DNA from: Gemmatimonadaceae bacterium
GTDB lineage: Bacteria > Gemmatimonadota > Gemmatimonadetes > Gemmatimonadales > Gemmatimonadaceae
Length of the DNA stretch: 40,609 bases
Assembly (NCBI GenBank): GCA_024654005.1
Contig: JANLGX010000444.1
Coordinates: 1 to 40,609, forward strand
Reading direction: 5' to 3'
The notes under the pieces were generated by a model. It searched no databases. It saw only the letters and a program-made list of their open reading frames with translations, and had not been told where the DNA came from. Positions 25,085-34,306 of this stretch are shown here, one piece after another. Positions within the stretch are counted from its first letter, which is position 1. Each line of letters starts with the position of its first letter. Both the position numbers and the translations under genes were made by a program.

Positions 25085-25425
25085 TCGCCGGGCTTGGAGG
25101 TCTTGGTGGAGCCGCTCTTGTCCTGCTTCGCCGCGGTAGATGCGGAGGCAGGTGCGGACTCGGTCTTGGCCGGCTTCGCTTCCCCGGCTTTCGCTTCACC
25201 GCCGGTGGCGGTCGAGCCTTCGGCGGCGGGCGGCTTCTGTCCGGCGCGGCCGTAATCGGTGAGGTAGAAGCCCGATCCCTTGAACACGAGTCCCGCGCCG
25301 CCCGACATTTGCCGCACGGCGGGCTTGCCGCACTGCACGCACGCCAGCTCCAGCGGAGCTTCGCTCATTTTGAGGAAGCGATCAAAAGTATGTCCCGCTT
25401 CGCAGCGGAATTCGTAAGTGGGCAT
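25081..25425 (-). CDS. FmdB-like zinc-ribbon protein with low-complexity tail
   Basis: A 114-residue protein. Residues 1-60 are the FmdB/CxxC zinc-ribbon domain: MPTYEFRCEAGHTFDRF, then CVQCGKPAVRQMS, with the terminal GSGFYLTDYG typical of the family. The first half-site is Cys-x-x-Gly-His rather than CxxC, a frequent variant. Residues 62-114 are a tail of Ala, Lys, Ser, Thr, Gly and Glu, probably disordered. FmdB proteins are often called regulators, but the function is not established. It heads the run leading into argS. Confidence 0.85.
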   Translation of the reverse strand: MPTYEFRCEAGHTFDRFLKMSEAPLELACVQCGKPAVRQMSGGAGLVFKGSGFYLTDYGRAGQKPPAAEGSTATGGEAKAGEAKPAKTESAPASASTAAKQDKSGSTKTSKPGE

Positions 25426-25506
25426 CGTTACAAGACTTGGGAGGGGCGAGCCAGAGGAAGTTAACGCAAGCTCGCGCCGCTGTTCAAGGCGAACGGGCCG
25501 CTCGAG

Positions 25507-26136
25507 CTATTCCAGCTCCGACCCGTCGACTCGCGCCTGCAACGTCATGCGCAGCGGTATCCGATGCTCCCGAAACACGTAGCATCCCGGCGCAGATGGC
25601 GCGTCGGCGATCCCCGCGCAGCGGGGATGAAGGTTCTCGCCCCAAACGGTATACAGCGGAGTATCGATACGGATGCTGACGCCGCCGCTCCCCGTGGCCT
25701 CGAACGTGACGACGTCGCTCACGCTGCTGGTTGGCGTACGAACGTGAAAACGCCAGCCCGGTGTTTCGATCCCATGCGGCAGCCTGTCGAGTACCGCGAA
25801 AGCGAACGCCGCCTGTAGATCGTCGACGCCGGCTGTCGCACCCAGCGGGCAGGTGAAATGAAAGTTGATCTCGGTGTCAGCCGACTCGTACGTGAGCGCG
25901 ACCAAATTGTTCTTGCCGCCCTGAGAGCACGATGTCGAGGATTCAGGACGGTATAGCGTGCGCTCACCGCCCAGCGAGACTGCCCATTCGGTCGGATGCC
26001 GCGCGACCCACTGGTCCACCGCGCGGTTGGCGGCCGCGAGCTGCTGCACGGGATCCAGCGTGCTCGTGCACGAGCCGGCGAAAAGCACCGACGATACCAG
26101 GCCGATCGTCGCGCACGACAGCTCTGAACGGGTCAT
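25507..26136 (-). CDS. Putative lipoprotein, unknown function
   Basis: I do not recognise this 209-residue protein. A signal segment (residues 8-22) ends in FAGSC (C23), so it is likely a lipoprotein. The mature part has six further Cys residues or so (for example CSQGG, FTCPLG, HPRCAG, PGCYVF), suggesting disulfides in the periplasm or on the outer membrane. The 80 bases downstream (25426-25506) hold nothing recognisable. It lies beside the toxin-antitoxin pair and plus-strand island and may be accessory. Confidence 0.6.
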   Translation of the reverse strand: MTRSELSCATIGLVSSVLFAGSCTSTLDPVQQLAAANRAVDQWVARHPTEWAVSLGGERTLYRPESSTSCSQGGKNNLVALTYESADTEINFHFTCPLGATAGVDDLQAAFAFAVLDRLPHGIETPGWRFHVRTPTSSVSDVVTFEATGSGGVSIRIDTPLYTVWGENLHPRCAGIADAPSAPGCYVFREHRIPLRMTLQARVDGSELE

Positions 26137-26188
26137 GTCGAATATCTACCACCTGGGCCAGCCCGCACAAGCGAAGACCCCTCGCCGG

Positions 26189-26611
26189 TCATTGCGGGCT
26201 GCTCTCGGGCAGCCAGGATTCGACCCCCAGTCCAGGTACTCGCTGGAACTCCCGCACGTTGGCAGTAACGAGCGTGAGGCCGTGCGCGATGCACGCAGCC
26301 GCGATCCAGAGATCGTGCGGACCGATGAGCTTGCCTGTGGAGGCGAGATCCGCCCAGAGCTGGGAGTGAGAGCGCGCGGTTGGCAGATCGATGGAAAGCA
26401 GCGGAAAGCGGGCGAGCATTGCTTCGACGAAAGCCGACCGCCTGGCCCGGACATCCGAAGTTTTCGCGCGGTGGACGCCGTGCAGCAGCTCGCTCGCGGT
26501 GATGACCGACAGGAAGAACTCTTCGTCCTCGCGGCCGGCGAGCCGCTGCTCGATGGCTGTGCGGTCGCGCTCAAACCCGATCAGTACGGACGCATCGATC
26601 AGGACCCCCAT
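26189..26611 (-). CDS. vapC: PIN-domain ribonuclease toxin, VapC type
   Basis: A 140-residue PIN-domain endoribonuclease. Acidic residues D6 (VLIDASVLIGFERD), E41 (ITASELLHG) and D100 (GPHDLWIAAACI) are present, followed by N118 in LVTANVREFQRVPGL. VapC toxins cleave initiator tRNA or rRNA; the target here is unknown. The start overlaps the antitoxin gene by 13 bases, typical of a co-translated pair. Confidence 0.92.
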   Translation of the reverse strand: MGVLIDASVLIGFERDRTAIEQRLAGREDEEFFLSVITASELLHGVHRAKTSDVRARRSAFVEAMLARFPLLSIDLPTARSHSQLWADLASTGKLIGPHDLWIAAACIAHGLTLVTANVREFQRVPGLGVESWLPESSPQ

Positions 26612-26877
26612 GGATCCCTGACCGGTGCGCCCGACAGATCGGTGCGCGCGGCGGAGATATCGTCCGCGAAGTCTCGCGACTCCGCTTCACCGAGCGGCGG
26701 GAGGGAGGCGAGGAGATACGGCAGATCACCCAGGCGACGGCCCGCGACGACTGGAGCCAGCTCGGCGACCGGCTTGTTCCCGCGGACGAGCGTGAAGCTC
26801 TCGCCGCGGTACGCCACGCGGTTGATGTAGTCGGCGAAGTTGCGAACGGCCTCGCTGACGATGACCTTTTTTCCCAT
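26599..26877 (-). CDS. vapB: Phd/YefM-type antitoxin partnering VapC
   Basis: A 92-residue antitoxin. Residues 1-50 follow the Phd/YefM DNA-binding fold (KVIVSEAVRNFADYINRVAYRGESFTLVRGNKPVAELAPV), and the C-terminal half is the acidic toxin-binding tail. A strong ribosome binding site (AAGGAGG) precedes the ATG at 26877. The fold class differs from AbrB-type VapB, but Phd-type partners of PIN toxins are common. It is probably autoregulated through the palindrome at 26902-26919. Confidence 0.9.
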   Translation of the reverse strand: MGKKVIVSEAVRNFADYINRVAYRGESFTLVRGNKPVAELAPVVAGRRLGDLPYLLASLPPLGEAESRDFADDISAARTDLSGAPVRDPWGS

Positions 26878-26886
26878 GGCTCCTCC

Positions 26887-26919
26887 TTACAGAGAATCAT
26901 ATTACATGGTTTTGTGTAA
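26887..26919. promoter_or_regulatory. Candidate operator of the toxin-antitoxin operon
   Basis: TTACA (26902-26906) and TGTAA (26915-26919) form an inverted repeat with an eight-base spacer, and a third TTACA half-site is at 26887-26891. The region is AT-rich against a GC-rich background and lies directly upstream of the antitoxin gene, where autoregulatory operators are expected. A -10-like TATGAT is at 26896-26901 on the minus strand. Confidence 0.5.
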
Positions 26920-26964
26920 GATGCCACGGCCTGAGACGCGAAGCGGCCCGATGCTCTTGCATGG

Positions 26965-26999
26965 TTTATCGTTTATCAATATTATTGACAATCGATAAA
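26965..26999. promoter_or_regulatory. Nested palindromes, candidate operator/promoter of the XRE unit
   Basis: TTTATCG (26965-26971) and CGATAAA (26993-26999) enclose an inner palindrome TCAAT-ATT-ATTGA (26976-26988). A TTGACA hexamer lies at 26985-26990. This is the most AT-rich spot of the window and lies just upstream of a strong GGGAGG ribosome site (27007-27012). It is a plausible binding site for the XRE protein encoded downstream. Confidence 0.45.
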
Positions 27000-27016
27000 T
27001 CGCTCCGGGAGGCTGC

Positions 27017-27229
27017 ATGCAGGCGTACCGCGCAACTCGGTCAGTCTGGACGTTCGGGCTGCCGGTCGAGGCTGAGATGCGCGCTGCGGATGCGGCGGTA
27101 GAGACACGATGGGGTGGCGCTCAGCTCGAGATCGAGGACGTGCGCGGCTCGCTGCGGCTGCCGATCTCGGCGATTCCCTGGAGCTTGTTCGGAGTGTTGT
27201 GGACGTACACCGCGACGCTGGTCGTATAG
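27017..27229 (+). pseudogene. Short ORF, possible truncated DUF2975-like membrane protein
   Basis: A 70-codon ORF with GGGAGG four bases before its ATG and its stop two bases before the XRE gene. The segment EIEDVRGSLRLPISAIPWSLFGVLWTYTATLVV resembles the middle of DUF2975 membrane proteins (a GTLRFP-like strand leading into a membrane helix). These commonly sit directly before YozG-like XRE genes. Only one helix is present and the usual four-helix body is missing. I therefore suspect a deletion remnant that may still be translated and coupled to the regulator. It could also be an intact small protein of its own. Confidence 0.4.
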
Positions 27230-27231
27230 CG

Positions 27232-27456
27232 ATGGCCATCCAGGTCACGCTCGACCGGCTGCTGCAGGAGCGCGGGATGACACTGACGGAGCTGAGCGAG
27301 CGCATGGGGATCACGCTGGCGAACCTGTCAGTGCTGAAGACGAACAAGGCGCGGGCGATCCGGTTCTCGACGCTGGAGGCGTTGTGCCGGGAGCTGGAGT
27401 GCCAGCCGGGGGATCTGTTGGCATACGACGCGAGCGACGCCGGGCCGGCTTCCTAG
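27232..27456 (+). CDS. Small XRE-family HTH regulator, YozG-like
   Basis: A 74-residue DNA-binding protein consisting of one helix-turn-helix domain: LDRLLQERGMTLTELSERMGITLANLSVLKTNKARAIRFSTLEALCRELECQPGDLLAY. The ATG at 27232 is two bases after the stop of the preceding ORF; a longer in-frame extension to 27109 lies over that ORF and is unlikely. Relatives typically pair with a DUF2975 membrane protein. It probably controls its own promoter. Confidence 0.88.
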   Translation: MAIQVTLDRLLQERGMTLTELSERMGITLANLSVLKTNKARAIRFSTLEALCRELECQPGDLLAYDASDAGPAS

Positions 27457-27457
27457 C

Positions 27458-27474
27458 GCTCCGCTGCACGGAGC
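27458..27474 (+). terminator. Hairpin after the XRE gene, possible weak terminator
   Basis: GCTCCG, loop CTGCA, CGGAGC forms a six-pair stem starting two bases after the XRE stop codon. It is followed by CGGTTGCTCTTT, which has only a poor U-tract. Confidence 0.35.
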
Positions 27475-27477
27475 CGG

Positions 27478-27506
27478 TTGCTCTTTATCGCAAAGTCCTT
27501 TACAAT
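27478..27506 (+). promoter_or_regulatory. Sigma-70-like promoter of the small membrane protein
   Basis: TTGCTC (27478-27483), a 17-base spacer and TACAAT (27501-27506) match the -35/-10 pattern, 41 bases ahead of the ATG at 27548. Confidence 0.5.
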
Positions 27507-27547
27507 GCCATATCCAAGCGTCGATCACGCGCACCGGTGAGGCGGCA

Positions 27548-27841
27548 ATGACTCCCATGACCCTGTTGAAGCACCCGAGCGGGTTCCTGCCTCTGGCGAT
27601 GTCGCTCGCTGCCCTCGCGACAATACTCGCCTTCATCGTCTCGCATGGGACCGCGCCCCAAGCGGACGAAGGCGCGGCTGCGCACATCTGGCAGCTGCTC
27701 ATGGTGGGTCAGGTGCCCATCGTGCTCTACTTCGCCGTCAGGTGGGTGCCGCAGTCGCCGCGACAGGCTGTCCAGATTCTAGCTCTGCAAATCGCGGCTG
27801 CAGTGGCAGCGCTGGTGCCGGTATTTCTGCTCGGCTGGTGA
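27548..27841 (+). CDS. Small membrane protein, unknown function
   Basis: A 97-residue protein with three predicted membrane helices (about 13-33, 46-64 and 75-95) and no motif I recognise. GAGGCGG lies just upstream of the ATG, and a promoter-like sequence is placed at 27478-27506. Its stop is three bases from the stop of the convergent mutase gene. The small island of plus-strand genes it closes is unusual in this otherwise minus-strand window. Confidence 0.65.
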   Translation: MTPMTLLKHPSGFLPLAMSLAALATILAFIVSHGTAPQADEGAAAHIWQLLMVGQVPIVLYFAVRWVPQSPRQAVQILALQIAAAVAALVPVFLLGW

Positions 27842-27844
27842 GAT

Positions 27845-29430
<1,586 letters not shown>

Positions 29431-29434
<4 letters not shown>

Positions 29435-30462
29435 GCCCCGACGCCGGTGAGCGCGCCGCCGAGCATGGACTCCGCCAGCTCGACGTTCGATTTGCTGCCG
29501 ATGAACAACGGAGCGCGCTGATGCAGCTCGCTCGGTACGATGTCGAGGATGCGGTGCTCGCCGTCGCTGGCGGCGCCGCCCGCCTGCTCCGCGATGAATG
29601 CGAGCGGGTTGGCTTCGTACAACAGACGCAGCTTGCCCTTCGGCGATTTCCTGTTCGCCGGATACGCGAAGATCCCGCCACCGAGCAGGTTGCGGTGGAA
29701 ATCCGCGACCAGTGACCCGACGTAGCGCGAGCTGGTGCCGTTCCGCTTCTTGCCGTCGCCCTTGCGATATCGCTGCATGAGCTCCCTGACCGTGTCGCTC
29801 CAGAGCGGCTCATACGAGTCGTTGACCGAGAGATATCTCCCCGGATCCGGCATGCGGATGTGGGGGTGCGACAGCAGAAACTCGCCGATCGCCGGGTCGA
29901 GCGTAAACCCGTGCACGCCCTGTCCAGTCGTGTACACCATCATCGTGCTGGAACCGTAGATCACGTATCCCGCGGCCACCTGTTGGCGACCGGGCTGCAA
30001 CAGGTCTTCCATCTCGCCCTTGTTGCCGCGGGTGATCTTGCACAGCACCGAGAAGATGGTGCCCACCGGTACGTTGACGTCTATGTTGGAAGACCCGTCG
30101 AGCGGATCGAACAGAAGCACGTACTTGCCGCAGCGGAACTGCTCCGGAATCGGGATGAGACCGGGCATCTCCTCCGACGCCATCGCGCACAGCCGGCCGC
30201 CGTGGTCCATCGCCTTGATGATGATGTCGTTGGCGAGCACGTCCAGCTTCTGCTGGATCTCCCCCTGGACGTTGCTGTTCTCGGTGGCGCCGAGAACGTC
30301 GGCGAGTCCGGCGTTGCGGACCTTGTTGGCGATCATCTTCGCCGCGAGCGCGAGATCGTACAGAATGCCGGACAGCTCGCCCGTGGCCTGTGGATGGAGG
30401 CGCTCTTCCTCTATGATGTAGCGGTCGATCGTGACAACCGAGGTTGCGGTGTGTTTTACCAC
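29431..30462 (-). CDS. fbp: Fructose-1,6-bisphosphatase, class I
   Basis: Gluconeogenic phosphatase, 343 residues. The metal-binding motif [20 protein letters not shown] is intact, as are [11 protein letters not shown] and the active-site-proximal [19 protein letters not shown] block. The GTG start at 30462 lies one base after the stop of the HExxH gene. Its TGA overlaps the presumed CTG start of the mutase. Both enzymes feed carbon into central metabolism, which may explain the pairing. Confidence 0.96.
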
Positions 30463-30463
30463 G

Positions 30464-30844
30464 TTAGACGTCCTTCGAAAATGGGGCCGCGGACTCGTCC
30501 ACCCTCCTGGCGGCGAAGCTCCGCGCGTCCCGCTCGAAAAGGTTCTCGAAATAGCCGCGTCGCAGCGTTTCCCAAATGTAGCGAAATGGGAACGCCCTGC
30601 TCTCGCAAAATTGCTGGACGTGCCGAAGCTCGTGCAAGAGCAATTCCGCCGACGGCTCGATCTCGCGCGCGACGAAGATGGTGCGCCCGAGCGTCACGGC
30701 GTCCACCCGGCTACGGCCGAGCAGCCACCCGCCTACCCGTATTGGTAGTCCCCCCGACCGAAAGCGCGCGGCACGCAGCTCCGGATACCGGAGGAGCATG
30801 TCCTGCCGCAACGAGATCGGCTCTCCGAGCAGGGCCCGTATCAT
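30464..30844 (-). CDS. Small HExxH protein, putative zinc metallopeptidase-like (DUF4157-type)
   Basis: A 126-residue protein with a zinc-binding HELRH motif in [15 protein letters not shown], followed about ten residues later by [23 protein letters not shown]. This pattern is like DUF4157/eCIS-core proteins, in which HExxH is followed by a conserved QQ. No signal peptide is seen. The ATG at 30844 overlaps the comEC stop as ATGA; a slightly longer frame exists to 30862. Whether it has peptidase activity is unknown. Confidence 0.72.
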   Translation of the reverse strand: MIRALLGEPISLRQDMLLRYPELRAARFRSGGLPIRVGGWLLGRSRVDAVTLGRTIFVAREIEPSAELLLHELRHVQQFCESRAFPFRYIWETLRRGYFENLFERDARSFAARRVDESAAPFSKDV

Positions 30845-32856
30845 CGGGGCCGCAGCTCCCACTCACCTCCACGAGCGCGAACCCGCACTCGCCGCCCGTC
30901 GGTGGACACCACGACCGTGCCGAGCTGATCGGTGCGGTACACGGCGGCCCCCGAGCGCTCGAGCCTCTCCACCACGGCCGGGCTGGGATGCCGGTAGCCG
31001 TTGTCCTTCCCCACCGAGATCAACGCGACCCGCGGTTTCGTCGCGGAGAGGAATCGCTCCGTGGTGCTCGTCGAGCTGCCGTGATGTGCCACTTTAAGAA
31101 CGTCCGCGCGAAGGTCGAGGCTGTCATTGGCGACCAGCCATTGCTCCAGCTCCTTCTCCGCGTCTCCCACGAGCAGGAATCGAACCGCGCCGAACCGGAC
31201 GCGCGCGATCGTGCTCGCTTCGTTGGGATCGGTGAGCGCGCTAGCCCACGCCGAGTCCGGCGCCAGAAAGTTGACGACGAGCCCGTCGACCACGAGTGAA
31301 TCGCCGGGACGCACTCTGTTCCAGCTGGTCCCGGACGTCATGGCGCTCGCCAGCGCGGCGGCGTAGGAGCCGGTTGGGGCGACGAAGCCCGGGTCGTGGA
31401 AGGTGCGCGGCCTGAGCGCGCGAACGACCGTCGCCGCGCCGCCCACGTGATCGTTGTGCGGGTGCGACAGTACGAATGCGGCCAACTTTCCGCCGCGGCG
31501 CGCGAGATACGGGATGATCACCGCCCGCCCGGCGTCGCCCGTGCGCCACGCGCGGCCGGCATCGAACAGGATCCAATTCCCCCGGGTAGTGCGGAGCGCG
31601 AGCGCGTCACCCTGGCCGACGTCCAACATGTGCAGCTCTATCTCCCGGCGCGACGGAGGCGGCAGGAGCGGATACCAGAGCGCTGCCCCGAGCGCGAGCC
31701 CGGCCAGCAGCGCGGGCCGGGCGGAGAAACGTGAGGTCGCGGCGGCGACCAGCGCGGCGAGCGCCACGCCGCACAGCAGCGTCGTGACCAGCGACGGCGT
31801 CACCTGGATCGATGCGTACGGCAGAGCAGCCGTGCGTGCCGCGATCCCGTCGAAAACGTGCAGCAGCGGCAGGCAGCCGTCCGCGACGAACTGCGCCGCG
31901 CCGTCGATCGGGAACAGCATCGCCAGGAACAGCATCGGCTGGAGAATCGTTATCACCGGCGACGCGAGCACGTTCGACACGGGCCCGATGAGGCTCAGCC
32001 GCCCGAAATACCACGCGATCAGCGGAGCCGTCACGATCGTGGCGACGATCGATGGCAGCAGCTGATTCGACACCGCGAGCCGCCAGCCCTCGATCCTCGG
32101 CGCGATCCACCGCCGGATGACGCTGCCGCTCGCGGTGAGCCCCGCCATTCCGACGACGCTCAGCTGATAGCCGAGCCCGAGCACGTTGCGCGGCTCGTAC
32201 AGCGGGATTGCCGCGCCGAGCGCGAGCGACGCCCAGGGCGACGTCGGCCGCTGCGCGATCCTGCTCGACGCCATGACGCTCAGCATCACCGCCGAGCGGA
32301 GCGCGGGCGCGGGCGCGCCGATCACCGCGACGTACAGCCAGACGATGACGAGCGAAAGGATCGCCGCTCGCGCGCGACCTAGCGCCATCGCCGAGAGCAG
32401 CAGCTCGACCGCGCCGGCGACGATCGCGACGTGCAGCCCAGAGATCGAGAGCATGTGCACGAGCCCGGCGTCGGCGTACCGCTGGCGGACCTCGGGGCCG
32501 AGCTCCTGCTGCTCGGCGATCAGCAGCGCCTTCGCCATCGGCGCGTCGCTGCCGAACAGCCGCTCGATCCGCCTCGCGGCGCCCGCGCGGACGCGCTCGA
32601 GCGCGGGAGCCGCGTCAGGGCTTGCGACCGAGTGCGTGAACCGGTGGATCGGCTTGGGCAGCTCGGTCAGCGCGACGGCGATTCCGCTGGCGAGCAGCAC
32701 GGAAACGGCAAACACGTAACCGCTGCGTCGCAGCAGCCCGTACAGCACCGCGGCAGCCGCCAGACCCGCGACGATTACAGTGATTCTGCGATCCGTCGCG
32801 AAGCCGGCCAGCAGGCCCGCGGCATAGGCGAGGCAGGCAGCGGCGATCAATGGCAT
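30841..32856 (-). CDS. comEC: DNA internalization competence protein ComEC/Rec2
   Basis: A 671-residue membrane channel protein for uptake of single-stranded DNA in natural transformation. Residues 1-400 hold the N-terminal DUF4131-like helices and the competence domain (LLIAEQQELGPEVRQRYADAGLVHMLSISGLH). The C-terminal third is a metallo-beta-lactamase-like domain with MLDVGQGDALAL, LSHPHNDHVGG and KVAHHGSSTS. I prefer the ATG at 32856 to the adjacent TTG at 32859. The gap 32860-32977 holds no feature I can identify. Other competence genes are not in the window. Confidence 0.94.
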   Translation of the reverse strand: MPLIAAACLAYAAGLLAGFATDRRITVIVAGLAAAAVLYGLLRRSGYVFAVSVLLASGIAVALTELPKPIHRFTHSVASPDAAPALERVRAGAARRIERLFGSDAPMAKALLIAEQQELGPEVRQRYADAGLVHMLSISGLHVAIVAGAVELLLSAMALGRARAAILSLVIVWLYVAVIGAPAPALRSAVMLSVMASSRIAQRPTSPWASLALGAAIPLYEPRNVLGLGYQLSVVGMAGLTASGSVIRRWIAPRIEGWRLAVSNQLLPSIVATIVTAPLIAWYFGRLSLIGPVSNVLASPVITILQPMLFLAMLFPIDGAAQFVADGCLPLLHVFDGIAARTAALPYASIQVTPSLVTTLLCGVALAALVAAATSRFSARPALLAGLALGAALWYPLLPPPSRREIELHMLDVGQGDALALRTTRGNWILFDAGRAWRTGDAGRAVIIPYLARRGGKLAAFVLSHPHNDHVGGAATVVRALRPRTFHDPGFVAPTGSYAAALASAMTSGTSWNRVRPGDSLVVDGLVVNFLAPDSAWASALTDPNEASTIARVRFGAVRFLLVGDAEKELEQWLVANDSLDLRADVLKVAHHGSSTSTTERFLSATKPRVALISVGKDNGYRHPSPAVVERLERSGAAVYRTDQLGTVVVSTDGRRVRVRARGGEWELRPR

Positions 32857-32977
32857 CAAGCAGAGTCATCGATCGGTCGGCTTTTTACGACAGCCGCGTC
32901 TTGCAATCACAACCGAAGTCGCGCGGCGCGGCTCCTTGCGAAGGCTGGGGGATTCCGCCTGGATTATCCCAGGACTT

Positions 32978-34306
32978 TCATCCCGCGAGAGGAAGCTCGC
33001 CCCGCTCCGACGCCACTGTTCCTGTAAAAGTCGAGCCCGTCGTCCCAGTTAGCTCCACCGTCAAATAGCTGCCGATCAACGACGGCTCTCCTGGAATAAT
33101 GACTGTCTTGAAATCCCGGGTTCGAGCCTGCAGCAGCCCCCCCCGCCTGGCTACTTTCTCGACCAGCACCTCGTGCCTCTCCCCCAGCGCCGCCATGTTC
33201 GCGCGTCGCGCGCCCGTTCGCATGGTCGCGATCAGCCGCTCCAGCCGCTCGCTCGCCACTTCGTCCGGCACGTCGTCCGCCGGCGGGAACCGCGTCGCCG
33301 CCGTTCCTTCCCGCGCGGAGAACTTGAACGTGTACGCGTCGTTGAAGCCGATCTCGCGCACCGCGCTCAGCGTCGCCGCGAAATCGTCCTCCATCTCTCC
33401 CGGGAATCCGACGATGATGTCCGTCGTGAGCCCCAGTCCCGGGACAGCCGCGCGCAGCCGCTCGGCGCACTCGAAGTACTGCTCGCGGGTGTACCGCCGC
33501 AGCATCCGCTTGAGCACCCTCGACGACCCCGACTGCATCGGCAGGTGCACGTGCTCGCACACCTCCGGCGTCTCCGCGATCGCGTGGATGACCCGCTCGC
33601 TGAAGTCGTTCGGGTGCGGGCTGGTGAACCGCACGCGCCGGATCCCGTCCACGCGCGCAACGGCGCGCAGCAGGTCGGCGAAATCGTGCGAGCCGTCGTT
33701 GTACGAGTTCACCGTCTGCCCGAGCAGCACGACTTCGGTGATTCCCTGCTCCGCCACCTGCTCCACCTCGCGCAAGGCATCCAGCAACGGCCTGCTCCGC
33801 TCCGGCCCGCGCGTCGTCGGCACGATGCAGTACGTGCACCGATAATCGCAGCCGCGCTGTACCGGGATCCACGCCTTGACTCCCTCGAAGCGGCGCGCGC
33901 TGAATCCCTGGTAATGCTCCTCGAGGTCGAACTCGACCGCGGTCGCGCGCTCCCCGTCGCGCGCCCGCTCGATCAGATCCGGGAGCGCGCGGTAGCCGTC
34001 CGGCCCGATCACGAGACTCACGTGCCTGGCCCGGTCGAACAGCCGCGGCCCCAGCCGCTGCGCCATGCAGCCCGCCACGCCGACCACCGCGCCGTCCTTC
34101 ATGTGCCGCTTCAGCTCGCCGAGCCGTCCCAGCACGCGCTGCTCGGCGTGGTCGCGGATCGCGCACGTGTTGACCAGGATCACGTCGGCGCCGTCCGGCG
34201 ATTCGACCTGCGAATAGCCGGCGTCCGCCAGCTTCCCGAGGATCAGCTCGGAGTCGCTGACGTTCATCTGGCAGCCGTAAGTCTCGACGTAAACCGTACC
34301 GCTCAT
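32978..34306 (-). CDS. miaB: tRNA-2-methylthio-N6-dimethylallyladenosine synthase MiaB
   Basis: Radical SAM methylthiotransferase acting on A37 of tRNAs that read U-initial codons; 442 residues. The UPF0004 domain has the three auxiliary-cluster cysteines in TYGCQMNVSDSE, LVNTCAIRDHAEQ and GVAGCMAQR. The radical SAM cluster is GCDYRCTYCIVPTTRGPERSR. The C-terminal TRAM domain is present (VLVEKVARRGGLLQARTRDF). The ATG at 34306 overlaps the kinase stop as ATGA. Confidence 0.95.
   Translation of the reverse strand: MSGTVYVETYGCQMNVSDSELILGKLADAGYSQVESPDGADVILVNTCAIRDHAEQRVLGRLGELKRHMKDGAVVGVAGCMAQRLGPRLFDRARHVSLVIGPDGYRALPDLIERARDGERATAVEFDLEEHYQGFSARRFEGVKAWIPVQRGCDYRCTYCIVPTTRGPERSRPLLDALREVEQVAEQGITEVVLLGQTVNSYNDGSHDFADLLRAVARVDGIRRVRFTSPHPNDFSERVIHAIAETPEVCEHVHLPMQSGSSRVLKRMLRRYTREQYFECAERLRAAVPGLGLTTDIIVGFPGEMEDDFAATLSAVREIGFNDAYTFKFSAREGTAATRFPPADDVPDEVASERLERLIATMRTGARRANMAALGERHEVLVEKVARRGGLLQARTRDFKTVIIPGEPSLIGSYLTVELTGTTGSTFTGTVASERGELPLAG

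Noticed and set aside
32860-32977. A tRNA or small RNA in the gap between comEC and miaB
   Set aside because: No cloverleaf, promoter or terminator pattern could be found by eye on either strand.
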